Shown: positions 34,857-47,597, counted from the first letter of the stretch. The stretch is DNA of 64,000 bases from Myotis daubentonii (GCF_963259705.1 NC_081842.1:93548433-93612432), one strand, 5' to 3'. Translations and numbers: made by a program. The notes: generated by a model from the letters alone, not told the origin.

Positions 34857-35921
34857 TTTTATAAGAGAAAAAGAAAATACTTTATTATCTGGGGAGTACA
34901 GGCTTATCAGGATGCTTGATCAGAATTCTGAAAATTGGGAAGTTCAATCATTATGGAACAACTGGGATAATTTATGGTGGAAGTTTAAGCTACTCATAGA
35001 AATTTGAGAAAGATTAGTTTAAAAATGTAGACAAGGTCTCAAGTATAAAGGTTTTGTATAACTTACTAAGGATATTGCAAATAGTTATAATTTCCTGAGC
35101 CAACTGTATGCCAGTCACTGGGCTAAGTAGCTTATGCCAATTGTTAGTTAATTTTATACTTGGAATGACATTAAAACATTGGTGAATTAGCCTTCATTTT
35201 ACAGTTGATGAAAGGGAAGCTTAACACCTTAGTTTTGGGTTTTACTTTTAGGCCATGTGAGCAGAAACATTGATGAAATCAAATTAAGTAAATAATGACA
35301 TGCTTATGGATTCCTAATGCTAAGGTGATAATATTATAATAGTCCAAAGAAGAAGTTGGAAAGCAAATTAAAAGAGTAACACTAGAAAAGGGAGGTAGTG
35401 GACATAAGTTATATTTTGGATACTTAAATGGCAGTATTTGGTAATCTGCTATATGTTAGAAATCAGGAGGAAAATAGGCTCACATTTGACTTTGTATTTA
35501 TGCGCCCGAGTGAGTAAAAGTATTATTAATTCAAATCATGAAAGCAGTAAAAATAAGGCATCTCTTTGTTACCCATGGGAAATCACCGTTTAAGGTTTAA
35601 ACTTAATTAAAATGAGTTCTTTAGAATATTCAATAAAAAATATCCAGGAAAATTTGAAAATATATTTCTGACTCACTATAGAAATATGGGAGGAATTGAA
35701 GGACATCATTTTCTATATACAAATTGAGATTATGCATATGAATAGTATTTTCTTGATTACAAATGAATTCGACTGAGTCAGTCATACTGCACTGATGTGA
35801 TAATTCCAAATTATAGATCAATCCCAAACTCTAGAATCAGCTCAGGAAGCATAGTTTTTGAAAGACCAGTTTGGTATTTTCTCTTCTTAAATGCAAGTTG
35901 TTCATCTGCTTCTAATTTTTT

Positions 35922-35976
<55 letters not shown>

Positions 35977-36731
35977 CTGCTTTAGAGATACCCTCACAAA
36001 AGGTATCTTAAGATCCCAGAAATATTTCCACATGAATATAGGAATTCCAAAAAATGTATTCACATACATTTTTGATAGCTAAGTTGATGTTTCTTTCTTT
36101 TCAGATTTAACCCATTGGAATTAATAATTATTCAAAGTGTGTATACATTTTTGGGGATACCATGTATGCCAGTTTAGTTTTAGTCAAAGAAGCAAAATAA
36201 TTCAATTGAGAAAGGTTAGCTTTTTCAATAATAGTGCTGGAGCTGTTGGACACTGATAGGCAAATTAAACTAAAGCTCACACTGTATACAAATTTAACTC
36301 AAAAAGAATAAGGAATTTAAATGTAAAACATAAAACTGTACAGTTTATAGGATAAGTCTTTGGGGAAAAGACTAGGAAAATAATTCTTAAACTTAACACT
36401 AAAAATGCAATAAAAGAAAGTAAATAATAAGTTTGACCTCATCAAATAAAAACAAAAACATTTGTCCTGTGAAAAGATGCTGATAAGAGAATGAAATGAC
36501 AAATTTTAGACCAGGAGAAAATATTTACAAATTGCATATCTGACAAATGATTTGCACCATATAGTTCTGAAAAATGTTAACATTTGATTAAGCTGTAGGA
36601 AGGGTGCATAAAACACAACTTTTTGTGAAATCCACAATTATCTAAAATTAAAATATTTATAATAATTTATATTCTTGAATCTTTAAATTATTATTGAACC
36701 ATTCAGTTGCTAGGTAGCATTGGATAACTCT
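34857..36731. other. Unique AT-rich DNA with (GT)n; no gene seen
   Basis: A (GT)n tract of about 22 units lies at 35925-35970. The remaining sequence has no recognisable repeat end or coding frame. Part of 36300-36540 might be old L1. Confidence 0.5.
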
Positions 36732-36933
36732 ATTTTTTAAATATATTTTATTGATTTTTTACAGAGAGGAAGGGAGAGAGATAGAGAGCCAGAAACATCG
36801 ATCAGCTGCCTCCTGCACACCTCCCACCGGGGATTTGCCCACAACCAAGGTACATGACCTTGACCGAAATCGAACCTGGGACCTCTCAGTCCACAGGCCG
36901 ACATTCTATCCACTGAGCCAAACTGGTTTCGGC
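36732..36933 (-). mobile_element. Ves SINE, reverse, with target duplication
   Basis: In reverse: head cgaaaccagtttggctcagtggatagaatgtcggcc, box B ggttcgatttc, body gcaggaggcagctgatcgatg and an A-rich tail. The 11-bp repeat TGGATAACTCT flanks it (36721-36731 and 36934-36944). Confidence 0.93.
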
Positions 36934-36944
36934 TGGATAACTCT

Positions 36945-37404
36945 GTTTAAGAAGGTCTATATATGTTGTCAACCTCCTGTGAATTAATTAGTCATAATTT
37001 AACTTCTAAGTTTTTATTTTATGGCATGTGACAAGTTTTTGTAAAATTTATTTAGAAAGCCCTAACTCTGCAGATACCCAAGATATTTTTTCCACCTCAC
37101 TGAACATTGTTGTATGATGAGAATTTAAAAATAATTTTAAACACACTGTTCTATTTTATAGAAATTATTTTTCATATACATCTTAAATATAATGTTAAAA
37201 TCAGTATCTAGAGATCACCATTTTCAGTGAATCTGACAAGTCACTAAAATTATTAATAAACAATTTTGTCCTACAGGTGAATCATTATAGTGGGGATGGT
37301 AACTTCAGGATTTTACTTATCTTCCCCTAAGGAACTGAAAGAGAATTGGAAATACCATGTGGGCCACTTCTCCAATTGTGAAGTTGATTAAGTTTTAAAA
37401 AGAT
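36945..37404. other. No gene seen
   Basis: AT-rich unique-looking DNA. Confidence 0.5.
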
Positions 37405-37690
37405 GATCTCACTCATATATGAAATCTAATGAACAACATAAACTAATGAACAAAAATAGATCCAGAGATATAGAAGAATCAACAGACCAAACCTCAGAGG
37501 GAAGGCAGGAGAGAGTGGGCAGGTGGGAAGAGATCAACCAAAGAACTTGTATGTTTATATGCATAACCAATAGACATAGACAATAGGGGTGTAAAGGCCT
37601 GGGGTGGGCGGAAGTGGTGGGCTCAGAGAGGTCAATGGAGGAAAGAGGGGACATATGTAATATTTTCAACAATAAAGATTTATAAAAAAG
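37405..37690 (+). mobile_element. Bat L1 3' end fragment
   Basis: It contains gatctcactcatatatgaaatctaatgaacaacat (end of ORF2 into 3' UTR), then gagatcaaccaaagaacttgtatg and ggacatatgtaatattttcaacaataaag, and an A-rich tail. It is 5'-truncated; the same layout is seen in the younger copy at 44732-45468. Confidence 0.85.
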
Positions 37691-38024
37691 ACAATACCAA
37701 GAATAAATAAATAATAAATAAATAAAATAAAAAGATGGAAGCACGAAGCAGTGTGTAGATGACGTTTTATTGAGTTATACACTTGAAACCTGTATGGTTT
37801 GGTAAACCAATGTCAGCCTAAAAAATTCAATAAAAAAAAGAAGGTGAATAAGCAAATCTATCCCATCTCCCTATACTTCCTCTATACAAATTTATGATTT
37901 ATAATTAAAATATTTTTCACACATATTTTATATTACTCATTAATCTATGCATTTGTTCCTTTTCAGCCTTAGAGAAAAAAATACATATCCATATTTTTTA
38001 ATTTGTTGATGTTTATTTAACATA

Positions 38025-38496
38025 CTAGAGGCCCAGTGCACAAATATTTGTGCATTCAGGGGGCACGGGGAGGTCCCTCAGCCCGGCCTGTGCCCTCTCA
38101 CAGTCTGGGACCCCTCAGGGGATGACCACCTGCTGGCTTAGACCCGCTCCCCGGGGGATTGGGCCTAAGATGGCAATCAGACCTCCCTCTGGCAGCCTGG
38201 CAGCCCTCGGGCGATGTCCACTTGCCAGCAGGGAGCAGGCCTAAACTGCAGTCGGACATCCTTAACACTGCTGAGGAGGCAGGAGAGGCTCCCACCACCA
38301 CTGCTGTACTGGCAGCCCTCAGCCTGGCTTGTGGCTGAGCAGAGCTCCTCCCATGTGAGAGCGCCCTGACCACCAGAGGGCAGCTCCTGCATTGAGCGTC
38401 TGCCCACTGGTGGTCAGTGTGTGTCATAGTGACCAGTCATTCCCAGTCCTTCTGCTGTTAGGGTCAGTTTGCATATTACCCTTTTACTATATAGGA
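38025..38496 (-). mobile_element. Helitron, CTCF-motif subfamily, complete
   Basis: Reverse orientation from TCCTATATAGTAAAAGGG (ends at 38496) to GTGCACAAATATTTGTGCA and CTAG (38025-38028). It is similar along its whole length to 7280-7748 and 61227-61685. It directly abuts the next reverse Helitron. Confidence 0.93.
38370..38413. promoter_or_regulatory. Inverted CTCF-like pair
   Basis: CCACCAGAGGGCAG (perfect to consensus, 38370-38383) and CTGCCCACTGGTGG (one mismatch in reverse, 38400-38413) are separated by 16 nt. Confidence 0.5.
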
Positions 38497-39184
38497 TAGA
38501 GGCCTGGTGCATGGGTGTGGGCCAGCTGGTTTGCCCTGAAGGGTGTCCCAGATCAGGGTGGGGGTCCCCACCGGGGTGCCTGGCCAGCCTGGATGAGGGA
38601 ATGATGGCTGTTTTCACCTAGTCACACCCCCTTCAGGGTGGGGGTCCCCACTAGGGTGCCTGGCCAGTCTGGGTGAGGGGCTGAGGGCCATTTTCAGGCT
38701 GGCAGGTGACTGAAGTTCCCAGCCTCTCCTTTTTTCTTTTCTTTTTTTATTCTGGGATTTATTTATTTTCTATGGCTGTCACTGGAACTGAGAGCCGGCT
38801 TTAGCTCTGAGGCCGGCTCCAGCTTGAGGCCTTGGCTGCTGAAAGTAGGCATCTGGGTTTCTTTGGGTTCTATAATTGAAACTCTGTTGCCATCACTGCC
38901 GCTCTAAGCTCCGAGGCCGACTGGCTGAAAGCAGCTATCTGGAGCTTGTTTAGCTTCTATAATTGCAACATTGTTTCTTAGACTGCAGCTCAGAGGCCGG
39001 CAGCAGCAGGCAGGAAACCTTGGCTTCCTCCATCACTGGAGCAAGCAAGCCTCCTGTTCGCTTCAGCTGCCTGGCTGCCGGCAGCCATCTTGGTTGTCAG
39101 TTAATTTGCATATTGCCCTGATTAGCCGATGGGAAGCGTTTGGGGGTATGGTCAATTTGCATGTTTCTGTTTTATTAGATAGGA
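38497..39184 (-). mobile_element. Helitron, same family as 6686-7279
   Basis: In reverse it starts TCCTATCTAATAAAACAG, then has ATGCAAAT, CCCATCGGCTAATC (decayed CCAAT), a second octamer, and AAGATGGCTGC. The body has two to three repeats of a unit of about 90 bp around gcttctataattg and ctgaaagcag. Its 3' CTAG is mutated (ATAG) at the contact point with the neighbouring copy. Confidence 0.88.
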
Positions 39185-40604
39185 TTAGGGATATTATGAA
39201 TAGTGGTCATCGTTTTAAATTTCAATTTCAAAAACTCTTAAATTTTACTTATTTTGGGACCTAGAAAATGTTTTAAAAATCTTACTGGGTATATCACTTG
39301 GCTTACCAAAATTCTCTGAAGTTTTACTTCTTGCAATAGATGCAGAATTTAATTGTGCTTATGTTAACTATTAGATTCTGGATAGAAAACTTTTCTAATT
39401 ACTTCTGTAAACCGAATTTACTAAATGCTTATTTTATTTTGTTTTGCAACTTCAAAAGGAAAGAAATGATAGATGCCTGTCTTCGATTCTGAGAGTTCTG
39501 ATAGTGTTTGTTTTTTGTTTTGTTTTGTTTTGTTTGTAGTTTTATTTGAACAGGATGTTCTCTAAGCAAAAATGCTATTTAGGGCCCCTTAGAGAGTAAC
39601 TGAAACAACCAATTTAAAATTTCTGATCAGTGACTTGTACATTGAAAATTCACCCACTAGAAAACAAGGTTTACGATTTTGAAGTCTGTGCATAGGTTTC
39701 CGAACCTCCTTTTCCTGTGAGCTTTTATAATATGGCCCAATTTCACTGATTATACCTCAGCACCCAAAGTTTGCTGTGTGAAGTAGGTTTAAGAGGTATC
39801 ATAGGAAGTCAGTCAAATGATTTAAACAGCCTGAAATCAGTATATAATTTAGTAGATCTACATTAATATACTTTTGCAATCGTGTCCACAATTGCTGATA
39901 AAACCCAAGGATGACAACATAGATACAAAAGTGTCTGTCTGTCTAAACTTCTCTTAAGCAACATCTCCAAAAAGAAAAAGAACTTTTAAAGAAAAAAGGA
40001 AAATAACTTCTTTGGAGAAAATAAATGCATATATTTTTATATACATTTCCTTCATATTTCCAAAAGAAGGAAAAGCTATTTACACTGGTGCTATATTAAT
40101 CTGAGCATAATTGTAAAATTTTAGAAAAACACCAGCAATAAACACTGTAAATAAAAAGAAAAGTATTAGGTAATTGATTATGTTTTTTTCTTCATGTATT
40201 TTGAAATTTATTTATTTATTGTGATAATCAGATATTACTTCTGACAACATGAAAGTTTTCTAACCATACACAAAAGCTGACAGAATAGCATCATGAGCTC
40301 CTCTAAACCCATCATTCAACTTCAAAAATTATGCCTATATTAAAATACTGTTTTATACATATGCCTATTACTGCCTACCTACAAATTATTTAGAGATAAT
40401 CACAGATATCATATCTCCCCACAAAAAAACAACGTCCCGCTATGTAACATAAACACATTAAGATCTATTAAAATATTTAAATCTCCAATGATACCCATCA
40501 GGTTTGTGTTCAAATTTCTTTGCTTATCTAAAAATGTGTTATTGTTGTTTTTATGTTGTGTTGTTCAAATTTGAGTGCAAGTGAGTCTCAGCTATTATAT
40601 TTCA
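39185..40604. other. No gene seen
   Basis: AT-rich unique-looking DNA with a (TTTTG)n run near 39508-39535. Confidence 0.5.
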
Positions 40605-40868
40605 CTAGAGGTCTGGTGCACAAAATTTGTGTGTGGGTACAGTCCCTAGTCCTGGACTGTGATCAGGGCCATCTTAACCAGTTGCTCGCAGCTGGCCCCA
40701 CCACCACCACCACCACCCACCTCCAGTTCCCCATTTTTCATAGAGTGATTGGTGCCTAGATGGCCGGGGGAAGGGACCAAGAGGTGGTCAGTGTGCCTCA
40801 TAGTGATTGGTCCAGCTGTCGTTCTGCCATTAGGTTCAATTTGCATATTACCTTTTTATTATATAGGA
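40605..40868 (-). mobile_element. Short Helitron, reverse
   Basis: Reverse orientation: TCCTATATAATAAAAAGG start with ATGCAAAT, a remnant of the 5' module (cactgaccacctct, CTCF-like motif lost), a (CCA)n patch, tail and CTAG at 40605-40608. The same short structure is seen at 2594-2853. Confidence 0.88.
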
Positions 40869-41577
40869 TTATATGTCCCTTCACTTTCCTTTTTATCAAT
40901 AATATGTCCATCATCCCCACATCCATCACTTTTTTATGAAAGCTTTTGAAAAAAAATAATATATATTACATATCCAATAATTATACCTAAAGTGTATTAA
41001 AAGTCATTATTTTTGAGGTAAACGTTCTCACTCAAATCTTTCTTTTTAATTTTTTTTAGTATTAATCACACAATTATGAATCTAAAAATAATCACAAAGA
41101 TATATTTGTCTGGGAAGTATATTCTCCAAGCTAAATATACACTAATGATAGTTATTTGAAATAGTTAAGGTTTCATGCTATTTTTAGAGTTGACTTCATT
41201 TAAAATTATGCTATTTTTATAGTCTTGAAAAGTATAAATACTATGAAATTTCTTATACATTCATTTACAAGTTTAATATATTTCAAAGATATTTCTCAGT
41301 TTGATAAATGAGTCAATATGAGGAATTATAGTTTATTTTAATCAATAGAAATGTTATAATTATATTTCATAGGTTCATTTCACTTAACACCAGGCACTGA
41401 ATATGAACTTCAGAAACTTGTTTCTGGAGGACGACATTAGGCTTCCTGTATATGAATCATGGCTCAGTTGAAGAGAAGCTTGCTTTGGTGTATTAACATA
41501 ATCCATGTGTAAATTTCAGGGTAATATTTATGTCTATAGAACAACATTTGACATTTCTGTACACAATTATAAAACTA
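40869..41577. other. No gene seen
   Basis: AT-rich unique-looking DNA. Confidence 0.5.
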
Positions 41578-41884
41578 CTAGAGGTCCGGTGCACAGATTC
41601 GTGCACTGGTGGGGTCCCTCGGCCTGGCCTGCTGGGATGGGGCCGAAACCAGCTCTCCGACATCCCCCAAGGAGTCCTGGATTGTGAAAGGGCAGTTCTT
41701 GGATGACACAGCCCGGAATTGGGCTCCCTCTCTCTGGTTCTGGGTGCATCATCCAAGAACTGCAGCTGCCAAGTCACCGCAGCTCAGCAGCTCCTGCATT
41801 GAGAGTCTGCCCCTGGTGGTCAGTTCACATCATAGCTATTGGTCGAACAGTCGGACAGTCGCTTAGGCTTTTATGTGTATAAAT
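41578..41884 (-). mobile_element. Helitron with internal 14-bp inverted repeat
   Basis: Reverse orientation. CTAG at 41578-41581 is followed by GTGCACAGATTCGTGCAC and the tail. An inserted segment is bracketed by a perfect 14-bp inverted repeat (41693-41706 and 41749-41762). The 5' module follows, with a 1-base-deleted CTCF-like motif CTGCCCCTGGTGG (41807-41819). Confidence 0.87.
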
Positions 41885-42584
41885 AAAAATAGTACAATGC
41901 TTTCTAAAGCTGCGCCTCGGACTTTAATTTATTTTTCTTGTGTACAGAATCATAAAATATTAAAAACTAGAGATGAAAAGGACTTTTAGGTCATCTTTCT
42001 CTCTATTCCAATATGAAATTATTCTAGACAATGTATTCTTAAATATTCTGTCTAAGAGAGATTTTAAATGATTAAAGTAAAGATTCCCATGGGATCTTAT
42101 TCTGCAATTTAGCAGATTTCAGTAGAAACCTATTTTACAATCTCCACTTAGAATTTCATCTTTCCTTTTGCTGTAATCTGTTGAGTTTAGTGTAGAAAGC
42201 TGTTTTTCCATGTCATCCTTCGGATATTGTGAACATCTCTGCTGCCATACCATTTTTAAGTACGTGGAAAGAAAAACATTACTAAAATAATAAAATAAGA
42301 GAAGCATACTGAATTATAATGTTTAATATCACTGTAAATAAACTTTAACATGTACTTCAAAGTAACTTTAATAGAGAAATTGAATGTCTTAGTGACTTAT
42401 TATAATATCTATTTCCTAATCTAATGCAGCATGCCTAATTTAGAGAAGTCACATGGAAAGCATGCTGAGCCAATCTAATTTTTTTATGAAGATTTGACTT
42501 TGAGCTGTGGGCACAAAATGCAATGTACAGGTTAATATATCAATGAATTCTGTGCTTAAAACTTATTAACTTCTGTCACCCCAA
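41885..42584. other. No gene seen
   Basis: Unique-looking AT-rich DNA. The minus-strand frame at 42119-42307 has no domain character. Confidence 0.5.
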
Positions 42585-44180
42585 TAAACTTAATTTAAAA
42601 ATTATTTTTGTTTTAATTACAGTTGACATTCAATATTGTATAAGTTTCTGGTATACAACACAATGGTTAGACATTTACATAACTTACAAAGTAGTCACCT
42701 CAATAAGTCTAGTACATATTTGACACCATAAATACTTATGACAATATTATTAACAATATTCCCCATGCTGTATTTCACATCCCCTTCAATATTTTTGTAA
42801 CTGGCAATTTTTACTTCTTAATATCTTCACCTTTATTACCAATACCCCTAACTCCCTACCATCTGGCAACTATCAATTTGTCCTCTGTATCTATGAGTTT
42901 GTTTCTGGTTTGTTCATTTGTTTGTTTTTTAGCTTTGACACATAAGTAAAATCACATGGTATTTGTCTTTTTCTGTCTGATTTATTTCATTTAGAAAAAT
43001 ACCATCCATGCTGTCACAAATAGCAAGATTTCATTCTTTGTAATGGCCAAGTAATATTCCATTGTCTATATGTACCACCTCTTTTTGATCTATTTAACTA
43101 TTAATGGACACTTATTGTGTGTCTATATGTTGGCTATTATAAATCATGCTGTAATGCACATTGAGCTACATGCATCTTTTCAAAATAGTGTTTTGGGTTT
43201 CTTCAAATAAATGCCCAGAAGTGGAATTGCTGGATTATCTGGTAGTGCTATTTTTATCTGATTTATTTTCAAGATCCAGTAATGTTGGTAGTTCTATTTT
43301 TAATTCTTTGTGTAACCTCCATACTGTTTTTCATATAAGTTGCACTAATTTACAATCCCATCATGAATACATGAGGTGACCCATTTCTCCATAACCTTGC
43401 CAGTACTTGTTGATGATATTCACTCTGTCTGACAAGTGTGAGACGATATCTTGTGTTTTTAATTTGCATTTTCCTGATTATTAGTGATGCTGAGTATTTT
43501 TTCACATGTCTATTAGCCATCTCTATGTCCTTTTGGAAAAATGTCTATTCAGGTCATCTGCCTATTTTTTAATTGGATTGGGTATATTTTTAATATGCTT
43601 TATTGATTTTTTTACAGAGATGAAGAGAGAGGGATAGACAGTTAGAAACATTGATGAGAGATTAAACATCAATCAGCTGCCTCCTGCATACCTCCTACTG
43701 GGGATGTGCCCGCAACCAAGGTAAGTACCCTTGACCGGAATTGAACCTGGGACCTTTCAGTCCGCAGACCAATGCTCTGTCCACTGAGGCAAACTGGCTA
43801 GGACTGGGTTGGGTATTTTTTTTTTATGTTAAGTTGTATTTGTTCCTTATATATTTTATATATTAACCTCTAATTGAATATATCATTGGCATAGCTTCTT
43901 TTTTGTTTGTTTATTTTGTTTTGTTCATGGTTTCTTTCACCGTGCAAAAAATTTTAGTTTGATTTAGTCCCACTTTTCTCTGTACTTTGTTTCCTTTACC
44001 CAAGGAGACATGTCCAAAAATATATATTACTAAGAGCAATGGGAAAGAGTTTACTACCTGTTTTCTTCTAGGAGCTTTATGCTTTCAGGTGTTAAGTTTA
44101 AGTTTTTAAATTTATTTTGCGTTTATTTTTGCTTTTGATATAAGAAAATAATCCAGTGTAATTCTTTTGCCATTGGAGAA
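42585..44180 (-). mobile_element. Old antisense L1, interrupted by a Ves SINE
   Basis: It starts at the L1 3' side (caccccaataaacttaattt...) and reads continuously antisense through the ORF2 C-terminal region (ccagaagtggaattgctgga, tttaatttgcattttcctgattattagtgatg, tttaattggattggg). It is broken at 43585-43806 by a Ves SINE and then continues. Stops and indels throughout mark it as a mid-age mammalian L1. Confidence 0.85.
43585..43806 (-). mobile_element. Ves SINE inside L1
   Basis: In reverse: head cctagccagtttgcctcagtggacagagcattgg, box B ggttcaattcc, and body gcaggaggcagctgattgatg. The near-identical repeats ggattgggtat and gggttgggtat on the two sides mark the target duplication. Confidence 0.92.
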
Positions 44181-44715
44181 ACTTTAGAAACAGGGAGGTC
44201 TTCTTGCAGCATTGTGCCTGCCTGGGGATTGAGTTATGTGGTTTGAGTGAAATGTAGTCCTTCCTGGCCCTTCTAATATAGTATTTCTTGGCTCTATGAT
44301 CAAAGGCAGCACTTCTTCAGCTCCATCATCAGGTTCTGGGATTTTCTCAATAAAGTTATTATTATTATTTTTTTAGCTCTAGTGTCTTATCTATGGGTAG
44401 TTTCTAGTTGGTCTTGTGAGGGGAACTGAAGTTGAGAATGACCTATGTCAAAATCTTAACAGATTTTTTTTATAGTCAATAACTTTTATTAACGTATGAT
44501 GTAAAAAATTTTAGTGTGATACACAGAATTCCCAGAGAATAATTTTAAAATACTGTAATGTGCTTCCTAAAGTCATAATTTACAGGACTTTGTCTTATGG
44601 CCACTGACTTTTCAATACAAAAATTTTGCAATATTTTTTTGCTTTAAAACTGTAACATTAAGGTTAGGAGTAAGTAGTTCTTTCTCTTGCCAGCCATATG
44701 TGTATGTCAAACAAT
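44181..44715. other. No gene seen
   Basis: Mixed AT-rich sequence, possibly more old L1 around 44200-44370. Confidence 0.4.
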
Positions 44716-44731
44716 AAATTACACAGATTAC

Positions 44732-45468
44732 CAACAAATCAACAAACAACAAGTGTTGGAGAGGATGTGGAGAAAAAGGAACCCTTCTGCACTGCTGGTG
44801 GGAATGCAGACTGGTGCAGCCACTGTGGAGAACAGTATGGAGCTACCTCAAAAAACTAAAAACGGAACTCCCATTTGACCCAGTGATCCCACTACTAGGA
44901 ATATATCCCAAGAAACCAGAAACGCCAATCAGAAAGGATATATGCTCCCCTATGTTCATATCAGCACAATTCACCATAGCTAAGATTTGGAAACAGCCTA
45001 AGTGCCCATCAGCAGATAAATGGATTAGAAAACTGTGGTACATATACACAATGGAATACTATGCTGCGGTAAAAAAAAAAAAAAAGGAACTCTTGCCTTT
45101 TGCAACAGCATGGATGGAACTGGAGAGCATTATGCTAAGTGAAATAAGCCAGTCAGAGAAAGATAAATACCACATGATCTCACTCATTTGTGGATTATAG
45201 AGAACAACATAGAATGATGAAAGGGACAGACCCAAAGACTGAGAAACAGCAATCAGGCTATCAATCCCCAGAAGGAAAGTAGGGGAGGCCGGGGTAAGGG
45301 GGAGAGATCAACCAAAGGACTTGTATACATGTATATAAGCCAAACCAATGGACATGGACAACAGGGGGATGGGAGCATGAGTGTATGGGGCAGGGGGGGG
45401 GAGGTTTGGGGTTAATGGGGGAGATGAGGACACATTTGTAATACCTTAACTAATAATAAAAAAAAGAA
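44732..45468 (+). mobile_element. Young 5'-truncated L1 with 16-bp target duplication
   Basis: It begins in ORF2 (ccaacaaatcaacaaacaacaagtgttgg), passes the ORF2 stop, the bat-type 3' UTR (gatcaaccaaaggacttgtat, a G8 run at 45394-45401) and ends in an A-rich tail. The perfect repeat AAATTACACAGATTAC flanks it at 44716-44731 and 45469-45484. That identity and the open ORF2 end show a recent target-primed insertion. Confidence 0.96.
44814..45200 (+). pseudogene. L1 ORF2p C-terminal part
   Basis: The frame reads [65 protein letters not shown] and so on, the cysteine-rich end of L1 ORF2p (the full protein is about 1,270 residues). It stays open upstream to near the truncation point and ends at its natural stop at 45198-45200. 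An A15 tract (45070-45084) encodes consecutive lysines. The endonuclease and RT domains are missing, so it is dead on arrival. Confidence 0.9.
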
Positions 45469-45512
45469 AAATTACACAGATTACATACATGGTAACATTA
45501 AATTATTACATA

Positions 45513-45564
45513 TAGGGTGAGGCAGAAGTAGGTTTATAGTTGTTCATATGGAAAGTAATACAAT
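45513..45564 (+). mobile_element. Left half of a mariner MITE
   Basis: TAGGGTGAGGCAGAAGTAGG followed by tttatagttgttcatatgg matches the left half at 50556-50606 and breaks exactly where a Helitron starts. The right half is not recognisable after the Helitron. Confidence 0.7.
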
Positions 45565-46252
45565 TCTATATAATAAAGAGGGAATATGAAAATTGACCAT
45601 CACTCTGCCACAAAGATGGCAGTGCCCACAGCGAAGGGGTGGGGAGGGTTCCGTAACACAAGATGGCTGTGCCCACAGTGGAGGCCAAGTTCCTGTAATG
45701 AGCCTTAAGGGGTAATCAGCAGGGACCTGAGACTGCGCCCCTCTTGAACCTTCCCCCCGTGAGTCTTGACAGGAGACCTCAGGCCACTACCCCCGTTCTG
45801 GTGCCAGGCCAGGGGATCTGAGGCTGCACACCCCTCCTGGTGGGGCTTGGCAGGGGACCTCAAGGTGCGTCCCTCGCCCTGGCCCAGGCTTGGGGACCTC
45901 AGGCTGCATCCCTCACCTGGCGCCAGGCCAGAGTACCTGAGGATGCAACCCCGCCCAGCAGGGCTTAACAAGGGTGGGACTGACCAGGTATGGATCTAGC
46001 CCAGTGGGGGTGGGGCCACCCCGGTCTAGGTCTCACGCGATTTCGAGGTGCACGTGGGTGGGGAGGAACTTGACTCTGGCTCCTGTGGTGCGCCCCAGAC
46101 TCTGACAGGGGGAAGATTTTCATATACATTTTACTAATTTTCTTTCATCTCTGAAACTTTTATTATAGAGAAAGGGCAAATAGCAATATTAAAATATTTC
46201 CTCTAATTAATCCCCTTTTAATATGCATGAATTTCATGCACTGGGTCACTAG
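45565..46252 (+). mobile_element. Helitron with about 38-bp GC-rich units
   Basis: TC start (tctatataataaagaggg) followed by two AAGATGG boxes. About six diverged units start with gacctgaggctgc-like text, and the ttattatagagaaag tail block follows. The end is tgcatgaatttcatgcac with CTAG at 46249-46252. The closest relative here is 58338-59087. Open frames on both strands are repeat shadows. Confidence 0.9.
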
Positions 46253-46876
46253 TAATAATATAATGCAGAGCATTTTTACTGTCTTAAAATTCCTCTGTGT
46301 TCTGCCTATTAATTCCCCCACTTCCTAACCTTTGGGTTACACTTATCTTTTTATTGTCTCCATAATTTTGCCTTTTCCAGATTGTCATATAGTTATAATA
46401 ATATAGTATGTAGCCTTTTTAAACTGGCTTTTTTCACCTAGAAATATGCATTTAAGATTCTTTCATGTTTTTTCATGATTTGAATCTCATTTCTTTTTAG
46501 CACTGAATAATATTCCATTGTCTGGATGTATCACAATTTATTTATTATTCATCTACTGAAGGACATCTTGGTCACTTCCAAGTTTTGGCAATTATGAATG
46601 AGGCTGCTGTAAACATCCGCCGGCAAGTTTTTGGATGGACTTAGTTTTCAGCTCATTTGGGTGAAAACCAAGGAGTTAATTGGATTGCAGTGAACTGCCA
46701 AACTGTCTTCCAAAGTGGGTGCATCATTTTGCACACGCACTAGGAACTCAATGAGAGTTCCTGCTTTTCTGCATCCTAATCATCATCAGTGCTGCAGATT
46801 TTGGACAATATAGTAGTTGTGTAATGGTATCTCATTTTTGTTTTTATTCACATTTTTTTTATGACATATGATATAG

Positions 46877-47089
46877 AGCAGCGGTTCTCAACCTTAGGGT
46901 CACAACCCCTTTGGCGGTCAAATGACCCTTTCACAGGGGTCTCCTAAGACCATCCTGCATATCAGATATTTACATTATGATTCATAACAGTAGCAACATT
47001 ACAGTTATGAAGTAGCAACAAAAATAATTTTATGGTTGGGTTACAACATGAGTAACTGTATTTAAAGGGCCAGAATGTTGAGCACCACT
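46877..47089. mobile_element. hAT MITE
   Basis: CAGCGGTTCTCAACCTTAGGG at the left and TTGAGCACCACTG at the right are inverted ends of the same family as 17193 and 53847. The flanks tatagagc and aatagagc differ at one position, a likely decayed 8-bp duplication. Confidence 0.85.
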
Positions 47090-47377
47090 GAATAGAGCAT
47101 CTTTTCAGATGCCAGTTGAAATCTGTATATAATTTTGAAAACCATCTCTTATCAGATATGTCTTCTGCAAATATATTTTTTCCAGTCTTTGTCTTGTCTT
47201 CTTATTACCTTGACACTGTCTTTCACAGATAAGAAAGTTTTTTGTTTTATTGTAATTTTAATGAAATTCAGTTTATCATGTATTTCTTTAGTATATTATG
47301 TCTTTGATGTAGCACCTTAAAAGGCATCAACATACCCATAGTCACCAAGATTTCATTTTCTTCTATGTTTTCTTCTA

Positions 47378-47378
47378 A

Positions 47379-47467
<89 letters not shown>

Positions 47468-47597
47468 AGATATAGATATAGATATAGATATAGATATAGA
47501 TATAGATATAGATATAGATATAGATATAGATATATAGATATAGATATAGATATAGATATAGATATAGATATAGATATAGATATAGATATATAGATAT
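47378..47597 (+). repeat. Compound (CT)n(TA)n(GATATA)n repeat
   Basis: About 24 CT units, then about 12 TA units, then about 24 GATATA hexamers with one 2-bp phase slip near 47530 and another before 47597. It leads directly into the 5' end of a Helitron, whose AT-rich start probably seeded it. Confidence 0.95.

Noticed and set aside
45705..45971. Tandem 88- and 77-codon frames on both strands
   Set aside because: They are repeat shadows of roughly 38-bp GC-rich units, and similar frames occur at the sister copy 58474-58877.
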